Below, piece after piece: positions 34,084 to 43,130 of a DNA stretch of 64,000 nucleotides. The position numbers and the translations under genes are program-made. The stretch comes from Symbiodinium natans. Lineage: Eukaryota; Sar; Dinophyceae; Suessiales; Symbiodiniaceae. The DNA is taken from assembly GCA_905221605.1 (NCBI GenBank), contig CAJNDS010002125.1, forward strand, positions 203,809 through 267,808, given 5' to 3'. Numbering within the stretch: the stretch's first letter is position 1; each line of letters begins with the position of its first letter. The notes under the pieces are model-generated. The model was not told where the DNA came from. It saw only the letters and a list, made by a program, of their open reading frames with translations, and did no database searches.

Positions 34084-34194
34084 GAATGTCGTTACCCCCC
34101 CCCCCCCCGCCCATATCAGAATCTACTTCTCAAGGAGACGATAAAGGGCCCTAATTCCCTCATAAACCCTAAACCCTAAACCCTGAACCCAGGG

Positions 34195-37100
34195 TTACCT
34201 TGTACTTCAGTGAGCGTCCCCTTCACGGCGCCTCCTCGCGAGCTTTGCGCGCCAGGGCCTGGAGACTGATAGAGGGTTTAGGGTTTAGGGTTTAGGGTTT
34301 GGGGTTTAGGGTTTGGGGTTTGGGGTTTAGGGTTTAGGGTTTAGGGTTTAGGGTTTGGGGTTTGGGGTTTGGGGTTGAGGGTGATTGGCTGTCGCTCTGT
34401 GGTGTAACTTTAACTGTCTGACATTTGAGATTGGGACCGCCTCTTCCGGAGCCGGATCGGCTCCCTGAACCCTGAACCCTCCTGCTATTTGCTTAAGAAC
34501 CCCCCCCCCCCCCAAAAAAAAAAAAATCCCTGTATTGCCCTTGTAAGGAAGAATATATTCAATTTTTTGAGGGGTTCCTTAAGCAAATCAGAATCCTTTT
34601 GTCGGCTCACTTGTTTCGTTCATAAATTCACTAAATTCATGCACTCACTGCGTTCATTTATAATTTAGTTCATTTTATTCACTTCACCTTATTATATTAA
34701 TGGGGCGTTCGCAAGCTCACTGTAATAATAAACGAACGAATACATGGAGTGAGTGAATACAGTGAGCGAAGTGAACACACGGGCTAGTATATTTATTGTG
34801 TCGCCCGTGTACGCACTAATAGTAATAATGCCGTGCGAATAAGCGAAATAATAATGTGCACGGCGTACTTCGTTCTTACTTCGTTCACATGTTCATTTCG
34901 CTCATTCACGAACCGTGCTTACATTACGTTCGTTTCATTCACTAATTCACATATTCTCTTCACTTTCTATTAATAATACGAAGTGAATGGAATGAACGCA
35001 CAATTATACTATTATTCGTACGGCCCACAATAGTATTATAATTAGGGCCGTTAATAGGATGTTAATATTAATATTACGTAGAGAAAGATTGTTGGTACTA
35101 AGAATTTATTACTTTCATCCTCTAGTACACTTTCTCTTTTTCATCTACATTTAATATTTATTGGTATTCTTCTTACCTTTTCCCCAATGCATTTCTTAGG
35201 ATTTAATGTTATGCCAAGAAGAATCCCATCCTTTCCAGATTCTTTTAATTCCTGGAATTCCCTGTCATCTATTGGATCAGGAATAACTTTCCTATCTTTT
35301 GGTTGTTTTACTATTAAGGGGGCTTTTGTAATAATAATATTGTGGCCCCCTTAAAATCCTTTGTTTCACTTCGTTCTCTCCATTATTGTATTTCGCGCGT
35401 CTTAAATTCCTTGCAAATACAATAATTGAGTTCACTTCACAGGTCATGATATTAATATTGCCTGGTTGGGACCTCGCGACCATAGAATTAGTGCGTTCAC
35501 CTATTCCCTCGTGATGGAAGCATTAGGATTAGTATTAGAGGTTAAGTGAAGAGAATGCGTGAACGAAACTTGCAAGTTAACGCGCGAAGTGAGAGAACAA
35601 ATGAACGAAACGAAGAGAAAACCATTAGAAAGAAGATTCCAAAGTCTGGTTCACTGTGTTCACGGATTATTCGCTCTTGCACGGTCTAGACCTCACTAGA
35701 GTTCAAGGTAGTCGCGTGCATGGGGCCGGAGAAGTTTAGAGGGACACCTCAGCGCTTCAAGGCTCTGAAGCCCTACATCAACCCTAAGCCCCAACCCTAA
35801 ACCCTAAACCCTAAACCCTAAACCCTAAACCCTAAACCCTAAACCCTAAACCCTAAAAAAAGGTAAGTTGATAGGCTCCTCCTGCTTCTCCTCCTCGGCA
35901 GCTTCTTTCCCAGTCGTTGCTTTGCGACCGTCCGCCGCCCTCGGTGTTTGTTATAACTGCACTTATGACCCAATTATCTCCATGTTTAGCGCACTTAAGG
36001 GGCTTATAAGTGGGTGATAACTACACTGATAACTAGGTTCTAAGTACCCTGAACCCTAAACCCTAACCCTAAACCCTCTCGATCGAAGTGCCTCAAGCTA
36101 TGGGGCCGAGCCTTCATAGCTCAGCTAGGCACAGCTCCTGCAGCCTCTGTCAATCAAGACTCCGTCCTGCGTTCGAGCTTCGTGATCCTCATGAATTACG
36201 GGCCAACTGTGATTCAACTCAACGATGACCCATGATCATGGGTTCCCCTACTACCCCCCCTCTATACTACCCCCCCTCCGGGTCCCCCCGTAATTTAGGC
36301 GATTTAGGAATGATTAAGCCTCATTAAGGCTATTTCAGGGGGGAACCTCGGGGGGTTAGTGTAGAGGGGGGTAGTAGGGAAACCCGTGACATTAGCTGCC
36401 CAAGCCCAAACTCCGAAAGGGATTCGGGCCTCCGAAACGCTTTGCTCACGACCGTAGGCCCAAACCTCGATCCTCAACTTCCTGAAGCCCCCCCTGAAGC
36501 CTAAACCCTCTTGCAACTGGGACTTGGGTTTAGGGTTTAGGGTTAGGGTGTAGGGTTTAGGGTTTGGTCTTTAGGGTTTAGGGGAACCTAAACACTGAAC
36601 TCTGAACCCAAACCTTGGGCCAGGTCGCTTTGCTTTTCCCTTCGGTGCCGCTTTCGCTTGCGCAGAGCTGCCTGCGATGGGCAGCAGAGAACAATCTGGG
36701 CACTTCCCTAAAATTAGGGTCCCTTTTTGGGTTTAGGGTTTAGGGTTTAGGGTTTAGGGTTTAGGGTTTAGGGTTTAGGGGTTTGGGGTCCAGGGTCTCC
36801 TAGATAGATATGGCACCGTTGTGAACGGGACCCCAGAAGGGACAACAATATACTACTGTAACAAGATAACCATATAGCAAGATACTACGACAGCAAGATA
36901 CAACAAAAAAATATGGGAATAATGTAATAAACTAAGTAGCTCAGAAATATAGTAAAAAATCTGGTAAGAATGTAGTAGAATAAGAAGCTTAGAAATATAG
37001 TACGAATAAGACAATGAATATCTATAGCTTAATGGCAGGGATGGCCTCTCAAGCCACAATCCACCCCAATGCTGTGCTTCAAGCCCAAGCTAGGTTAGGG

Positions 37101-37558
37101 GTTTAGGGGCTCAGGCCTCCGAACCTCCAGACCCCCAAGGGCAGAGAGCAGCAGGGAACTTCCAACACGCAGAGGCACACGGAGGAATCAGACTAAGGGC
37201 CCCTTCTAGGGGTCTCCTTCCCTTAAAAGTATGTGAGAGGGAACCTAACTTCATAACTGCTAGGCCCCCCCCCCCCCCCCGAATTCAGAGCACCAGGGAA
37301 CTTAAAAAAACAGAGCAAACAGAATTTTGGAGGGGACCCTATATGCCCTATATAGCTTTGGGTTCTCCTACTCCATAAGCTGCTTACGGTCCCCCCTACG
37401 CCATGCGGCCAAGCCTCCCGAGATTGCTTCGAGCCACGTCTCTCGGTAGCCTGACATCTGCTGCCAAGGGCTTCCCTGGGACCACCCCTAAACCCTAAAC
37501 CCTCTTTTGCTTTTGCTAGGGTTTAGGGCTTTGTCATTTAGGGTTCAGGGGGACCATT

Positions 37559-37589
<31 letters not shown>

Positions 37590-40500
37590 GGCTCCCTTAT
37601 TCAGGGTCAGAGCATGTTGGGGTTCAAGTGGCGCCCCTACATCCTATCAATGCCATAAGAGTCCTGGCGATGATCTTGACAAGGAGGCCAGGAGGCTCTC
37701 AAAAACCGATGCTTCGGGTTGAAGTTTCTTTTTGCCAGGTTTAGGGTTTAGGGTTTAGGGTTTAGGGTTTAGGGTTTAGGGTTTAGGGTTTAGGGTTTAG
37801 GGTTTAGGGTTTAGGGTGCCCCCCTTTTTCAGATTTGCCATCGTGACGTGGAGTCGGTCATATACTCGCTCTCAAGCGGGAGCGTCATTTAGAGCCCCAT
37901 GGACCATCAGCCCATACGCTGGACCCAAACAGCCCATCTTTCATGATCGAAAACGACGATTTGCATGAGACCCCCCAAAAACATACAAGATCATAGTCCC
38001 TATATCACCCTAAAAAGGAAGAATGTTTTCTTCTTTTTGAAAGGGGGCGTTCTCTTAAGAAAATAGTATAGATGGGGTGTTGGGCCAAACCCCAAACCCC
38101 AAACCCCCAAATCCCCAAACCCCTACACCCCTACACCCTAGGCCCTAAACCCTAAACCCCAAATCCCCAAACCCCCATCCATATGCTGCAGGCGGCCGTC
38201 CGGCAGCTTGCGCTCCAGCGGCAGATTGGCACAGAGCTTCAGCAGAGCCACCATGGCCGCCTCCGGGGGCATTTTTTGGGAGGGCTTTTGGTGCTTGTTG
38301 AGGGCATTTTGGTGCTTGTTCAGGGCTTTTTGGGGGAACGTTTTGGGGTCTTTTTGGGGTTTGGGGTGTCGGATTTGGGGGCTATTGGGTTTGGGGTTTG
38401 GGGTTTAGGGTTTGGGGGCTTTGCAGCTTTGGGGGCTTTGGGGGCTTTGGGGGCTTTGGGGGCTTTGGGGGCTTTGGGGCTTTGGGGGCTTTGGGGGCTT
38501 TGGGGGCTTTGGGGGCTTTGGGGGCTTTGGGGGCTTTGGGGCTTTGGGGGCTTTGGGTTTGGGATTTTTGTTGCCACCCGCCGAGCTGATGATAACATTG
38601 CACTGCAGGATTTGGGGGTTTGCGGCTTTAGGGGTTTGGGGCTTTTGGGGGGTTTGGGGCTTTGGGGTAGACCAGTAGAGCGTCCTTTGATTCCAAGCGG
38701 GATTTATGAGTTCGGTGCCTCATTAGCCCCTCATGTCACCCTTTGAGTGATGAGTGATCCCAAAGGAAGGGGCCGGTAGTAATTTTTCTAGCTTTTTAGC
38801 TACGAAGTACGAAGAAGCGGTTTTCAAACCTTGCCGCCATGGAGGGCGTTGGGCGCGGAGATGGTTTTCTAGCGGGCCGCAGGGCCACAGCTGAACTTTG
38901 CACATTACGAGACATCCGAGCTCATCTCTATTCAAACCTTCACAGCTTCTGCACCCTCTTCGAGGCAGTCCCTGAGCCCTTTTAGATCCTGAGAGCACTT
39001 ATCCAGGACCCTGCCTCCTCGCGGGAGGCGTAGGGCGTCTCCGCATCGCGGTTGGGCTCGAACTCCAGGCTTTTCGCTGCGTCCTTGCCAAAGCCCAGAG
39101 AGCCCAATAACCAGCAATGGAAGGGACCTTTCTGAGACGGTCATAGGGGCTCATAGCCCGGGAAAGGTTAGCCACGTGAGCGATCCGTGCTGTGGCTTTG
39201 CCTTTTCGTAACCTGAATTAGCAGGAATAGACCTGGAACGACTCCCATGTGTTTACCTCCCATCAAGGCCCGGTCCTTTGCGTCTGGCAAGGTGACCTGC
39301 GCGGCAGAGGGAGGAGGGGGCCCCCAACGCGCAGAGGGAACTGAAGGATGTAAAGCTTACAGTAGGGAATTCTCGGTTTAGGGCTTAGGGAATTCTCGTT
39401 TTAGGGCATAGGGGAGTCTAGAAACCTCAGTGTCCGAAACAACACAGCCTACTCCTATACCCCCAAAAAAGGGAAGAAGGGCCTAATCTGGGTCCTTGTA
39501 TGATGAACACCCTGCATTTTCTCTTGGTGCTTTGCTTTGCTTTGCTTTGCCCTCAACCCTAAACCCTAAACCCTAAACCCTCAACCCCAAACCCGAATTT
39601 GTTCCTGTCATCCTTTTCATCGGCATCTGGTGCCCTGCCGGGCACCTTTGCCGACGTCTGCATACGAACCCTTCGTGAAGCGATCGCGGAAGGTCTCCCT
39701 GATTCATCTCACATGCATTGAGATGTTCCTCCTTAAACTAACAGTCCTCAATAGTACCCCCTAAACCCTAAACCCCAAACCCTTACTAATCCCGCTTAAG
39801 GACTGTTCGTAAAAGGGGGGAACATCCCGACAAAGGTATACGTGAGAGCTCGACTTGTTGTCCACATGTGTCCGCTGCTCCCCATTGGCCTTCGAGCGGT
39901 TTAGGGTTTGGGGTTTAGGGTTTAGGGTTTAGGGTTTAGGGTTTAGGGGTTAGGGTTTAGGGGTTAGGGATTCGTCTGTGGCAGAGCGCACGCAAATGCA
40001 TACGCAGGAACTGTAACAACGGCACTCAACGAGGCGTAAGTAAGAACTGGCCGCCATCCGAACTTTTTTGGCTTTGATTTTTGTGTCGCACGCACATCTC
40101 CAGCCTAAAGATGTGCATCAGCACCGGAGTTTCTAAAACATATCTCTAGGGTCTCCAGCCGAAAGATGTGCATAAGCACCAGTGTTTCTAGCCATATCTC
40201 TAGGGTTTAGGGTTTAGGGTTCTCGAGACAGTCGATAACGTCTCGCCTGGGAGATGTTGAAAAGGCCTCTGCCATAGACAAGTAACATGATCGCCAATGA
40301 TCCAAGTGGCCTGGTGTCCAACAAAAAACCCTTAGTACAACCCCATACAAGCTCCCTAAACCCCAAACCCTAAACCCCAAACCCTAAACCCTAAACCCCT
40401 AAACCCCTAAACCCCTAAACCCCTAAACCCCTAAACCCCTAAACCCCTAAACCCCTAAACCCCTAAACACCTAAACCCCTAAACCCCTAAACCCTAAACC

Positions 40501-40615
40501 CCTAAACCCTAAACCCCTGATGCGCCTTGGACCGGCACTTGCCCCGCTCGAAGGGCCGCACCCCAGAGTACTCGGGCTTGGGACGCTTCTGCCCCTGCGC
40601 CCACCTCGGGGTTCG
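34195..40615 (-). CDS. exon islands of an unrecognised gene between the dioxygenase and the OPR-type gene
   Basis: Minus-strand stretches with coding character, each bounded by arrays or elements: about 40615-40525 (basic, [19 protein letters not shown]), 39105-39020 ([20 protein letters not shown]), 38262-38178 ([20 protein letters not shown]), 36705-36610 ([17 protein letters not shown]), 35942-35872 ([19 protein letters not shown]), 34270-34195 ([13 protein letters not shown], then a possible stop). The mix of charged segments hints at a nuclear or RNA-related protein, but nothing is diagnostic. They may belong to one gene or two. Limits are approximate because no homologue guided the splice sites. 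Confidence 0.4.
34482..34590. mobile_element. family B element
   Basis: CTATTTGCTTAAGAACCCCCC ... TTGCCCTTGTAAGGAAGAATA ... GGGTTCCTTAAGCAAATC. Confidence 0.85.
34600..35690. other. AT-rich island of unlike composition
   Basis: About 1.1 kb with no TTTAGGG repeats and no introner families, much richer in A and T than its neighbours. It holds many CGTTCATTCACT / AGTGAATGAACG-like words in both orientations. On the minus strand 35308-35147 is open with AT-rich codons ([40 protein letters not shown]) and reads like real protein, but I do not recognise it. A 10-bp palindrome pair TTAAGGGGGC / GCCCCCTTAA sits just upstream (35315-35355). Confidence 0.6.
35776..35858. repeat. CCCTAAA array
   Basis: About 10 units next to an exon island (35872-35942). 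Confidence 0.96.
35944..36047. mobile_element. family F-like element
   Basis: TTATAACTGCACTTATGACCC and TTATAAGTGGGTGATAACTA form inverted parts resembling the inner half of family F; right end AAGTACCC. Confidence 0.6.
36239..36386. repeat. 148-bp inverted repeat with C-rich arms
   Basis: GGGTTCCCCTACTACCCCCCC at the left pairs with the complement at the right (GGGGGGTAGTAGGGAAACCC). The loop holds TTAAGCCTCATTAAGGC, itself a small palindrome. Not seen elsewhere in the window. Confidence 0.85.
37739..37817. repeat. TTTAGGG array, 11 units
   Basis: Perfect 7-mers. Confidence 0.97.
37975..38068. mobile_element. family B element, left end lost
   Basis: GACCCCCCAAAAACATAC, AAAAAGGAAGAATG, GGGGGCGTTCTCTTAAGAAAA. 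Confidence 0.65.
38405..38566. repeat. 9-base GGGGGCTTT array
   Basis: About 17 units; G-rich but not TTAGGG-type. Flanked by GGGTTTGGGG variants. Confidence 0.95.
39721..39829. mobile_element. family A element with a telomere-like insert in its loop
   Basis: GATGTTCCTCCTTAAACTAAC ... GTACCCCCTAAACCCTAAAC ... TTAAGGACTGTTCGTAAAAGG, ending GGGGAACATCCC. CCCTAAA units sit at the centre (39758-39783). Confidence 0.82.
40093..40206. repeat. tandem duplication, two copies of about 55 bp
   Basis: TCTCCAGCCTAAAGATGTGC at 40097 and TCTCCAGCCGAAAGATGTGC at 40152, each running to CATATCTCTAGGG; the second merges into TTTAGGG repeats. Confidence 0.88.
40356..40517. repeat. 8-base CCCCTAAA array
   Basis: About 15 CCCCTAAA units, bordered by CCCTAAA. 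Confidence 0.96.
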
Positions 40616-41032
40616 TCTCTTGCTGGTTCTTTAGCAGTAGGGTTTAGGGTTTAGGGTTTAGGGTTTAGGGTTTGGGGTTTGGGGTTTAGGGTTTAGGGTT
40701 TAGGGTGAGGGAATGTGGCACCCTATGTAGTCCCCTACAGGGTAGATAGAGGGGGCTGTTTGTAGGCTTCTCGCTTTGTGCGCTTTAGGGTTTCGGGCTT
40801 CGGCTCTCACACTCGCATGTGGCAGCCAAGGATTGGGAACATCTCGGTAGGCAGATGATGTCTCGGAAGAAACTAAACTCTCCAAACCGCCGACACATCA
40901 TGTCAACAGAGCGCTGCTCGGATGGATGCTGAACCCCCAGCTCGGAACTCCCCGAAACCCTCAACACCTGCTTCCTACACTGCCTGTCCCTTTTTCACAG
41001 CTGCGGCACTTTGCGAGCACTCTTCACACTGC

Positions 41033-42294
41033 TCACATGCGGTAGACAGCCTTCAGGGCCTCGCTTCGGCGAAAGGCGCCTCGGAAAAGGCCTGCTGCAG
41101 CGGCACAGTCGCCTCTCTCGGCGAGGAGCTGCGCCTCCTGGTACATCTGGAAGGCCTCCTTGTCCTCCGGCGCCGTGCAGATCTCTGGGTCGCGGCGATA
41201 GAGGACATCCGTGCGGATGATGTACTTCTCTGCCGCTGGGACACCCTCATGCATCAGGCGATGGTAGAACACCAGCATCCTCCCCGGTTTGGGAGCCACC
41301 TCTGCCAGGATGAGATCTGTCTCACCGGTGAGCCGACCGGCATCGTCCTTGCGAAGCTCGCGCTTCATCTGCTCGTCCGCGTAGAGGCGCGTGTGCCCGC
41401 CCCATGGGGAAGCATTGAGGAAGAGCACGCAGCTGTAAAAGGTACGTCGGTTGAAGTCCACCACGGTGGTCCCGTCCGTGTGGGGGCTGAAGTGGCCACC
41501 ATCCAGGTACCGCGACAGCAGCAGCTTCGGGTTCATTGCATACGGATACCATGTGCCCTCGATGTCGACTTCAAAGCGCGGATCTTCTGGGCCAAGCTCC
41601 ACCGTGGGCTGAACGTGCGAACCCACCCGCCGCCAGATTCGATCTGCCAGGGCCTCCTGGGAGACCTCCACTGTGTGCGCGTTGCGGAAGGCGATGCGCG
41701 GCCGCGCTGGGTCCTCCTCCCAGAAGGTCCAGAGGCCCTCAGCCCGGCTCACCAGAGCAGCGCATTCGGCGGCGCTGAGGACATTGTCCAGGACAAAGGC
41801 ATCACAGCCCGGGACGTTCCACCGCACCACCGGGCCCACAAAACCGAGGTCAAGCTCTGCCGGAAGCTCCTCTGCTGAACTTGGAACCCTAGGAAAAACG
41901 ATGATTTTAGCTGTTTTCTTGAGGAATACAGAACCCAAAGACTCAAAACATATTCCCAAGAATCCCTACAAGGCTCGAAGATTTCGGCCGAGACTTCCTC
42001 CTTGTCAACGACGTTGGAGATTGGCTTCGCTTCAGCCTCGCAAGCCTGCACAATTCCATGGTCGTCCTCGTCGTCCTCGTCGTCCTGCTGGTCCAGAGGA
42101 CTGTCCGAAGATTGTTCATCTCCGTCATGCCTAGTACTTCCCAGCTGGTAGTTCTCAACCGACACAGAATCCTTCGCCGGCACAGAGCTGATTAGCAGAC
42201 CCCACACTGGGTCGAGATCCGGATCGGCTTTGGCCATCTCCTCTGCCGCGGCACGGCCATCATGTGAGCCCTCCTCAGCCAGAGAAGCTGCCAT
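41033..42294 (-). CDS. 2-oxoglutarate/Fe(II)-dependent dioxygenase (prolyl-4-hydroxylase-like), 2 exons, 384 aa
   Basis: Exons 42294-41977 and 41869-41033. The first exon encodes an acidic leader with a DEDDEDD run and no recognised domain. The second holds the double-stranded beta-helix core: iron ligands H236 and D238 in GGHFSPHTDG, H313 in LMHEGV, and R325 in KYIIRTDVLYRR, which would bind the 2-oxoglutarate carboxylate. All key residues are present, so it should be active. The substrate (protein Pro/Lys or another) cannot be told. About 50 residues follow the core with an Ala-rich helix. The intron starts GA and GAGC is repeated after the acceptor; a GT donor 6 nt downstream of that GA (at 41970) with acceptor TTCAG|CAG also keeps frame. 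Confidence 0.9.
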
Positions 42295-42315
42295 GGGACC
42301 CTAAACCCAAAACCC

Positions 42316-42955
42316 TTATGCAGAAGGCTCACAGCTCCCAAAATCTACGAAGATGCACTTGCATGATTCTGTCATAAGGGTGTGATGAAGGCGAATCTTT
42401 GCGTCGAACAGCTCGATCTTGAGCCGTAGACATTTGTTGAGGGTTGATGAGGGTTTCATTCTAGGGCTACGGGCAGTTTCCTTTAGGGCTCCGGGCTGGC
42501 GGCTTGAGGTTTCTTGAAACGTGCGCTGAGACTTGTGCGGACTGCCACGGTTGCCGCAGCCAAGCAGCTCGTGCAGGAGTTGGGTGGGCATGCGCTGGTA
42601 GGACTTGACCACCTCAGGTGAGCAGCAAAAAGTTTCCGGTTCTTCGGGCAAAGGCCCCATTGGGGTTCCTACTGTAGGGAATGGAAAGAAGGAACGGTAA
42701 GAACCCCAACAAAAAGGGGCGGTTCTCTCAATCTGACGGCCCGTTGAGCTGTTTTCTGGGCCCTGGGCTTCAACCCCCCTCTTTTTGCATCCGGGACTCT
42801 GGGCAGATTGCCGGGGCTCCGACCCCTCACAACCCGAAACCCTAAACCCCCAAAGCCCCAAACCCTCCCGCCGCCATTTCACTTCTGCTGGCCAGCAGCC
42901 GTCCCATCCTTCTTCTGCTCCGCCGGCTTGTCCTTCGACCGTCAAACCAGGAGTC
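42316..42955 (-). CDS. 3' end of an unrecognised gene
   Basis: The frame from about 42660 to the stop at 42316 encodes some 110 residues with good codon character (LPEEPETFCCSPEVVKSY, LLHELLGCGN, LRLKIELFDAKIRLHHTLM) and ends SCEPSA. It stops just 22 nt above the start of the dioxygenase gene. A further stretch at 42955-42860 is open on the same strand and could be the previous exon, separated by a short sequence with GGGGTTCTTACC/GGTTCTTACCG-like inverted ends near 42665-42730. No family is recognised. Tight spacing to the next gene fits one-way gene arrays in dinoflagellates. Confidence 0.45.
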
Positions 42956-42965
42956 CCACTTCCGA

Positions 42966-43130
42966 ACCATGATATGGATAAGGGCACCCTTTTTGGGACG
43001 TTATGATAAGGGTACCCTTTTGGGATCTTGTGACAAGGGTACCCTTTTTGGGTTCGGCTACTTTACAAAAGGAACCTTGCACCAACATAAAGGGAGCACA
43101 AGATGGCACCACAGGGACTACCCAGCTTCA
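42966..43130. mobile_element. family E element with tripled end
   Basis: AAGGGCACCCTTTTTGGG followed by two more AAGGGTACCCTTTT units, then AAAGGAACCTTGCACC and GGGACTACCCAGC. Confidence 0.75.

Larger units (their letters stand above)
32346..34190. other. upstream region of the OPR-type gene
   Basis: No exon recognised. Contains family A, D and B elements, a CA microsatellite and few telomere-like units. Promoter signals cannot be named, as dinoflagellate genes generally lack a TATA box. Confidence 0.4.

Noticed and set aside
38183-38746. 187-aa plus-strand frame rich in [13 protein letters not shown]
   Set aside because: Its middle is the GGGGGCTTT repeat; the part before it overlaps a better minus-strand exon (38262-38178).
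40922-41878. 318-aa plus-strand frame
   Set aside because: Shadow of the dioxygenase gene, whose catalytic motifs are on the minus strand.
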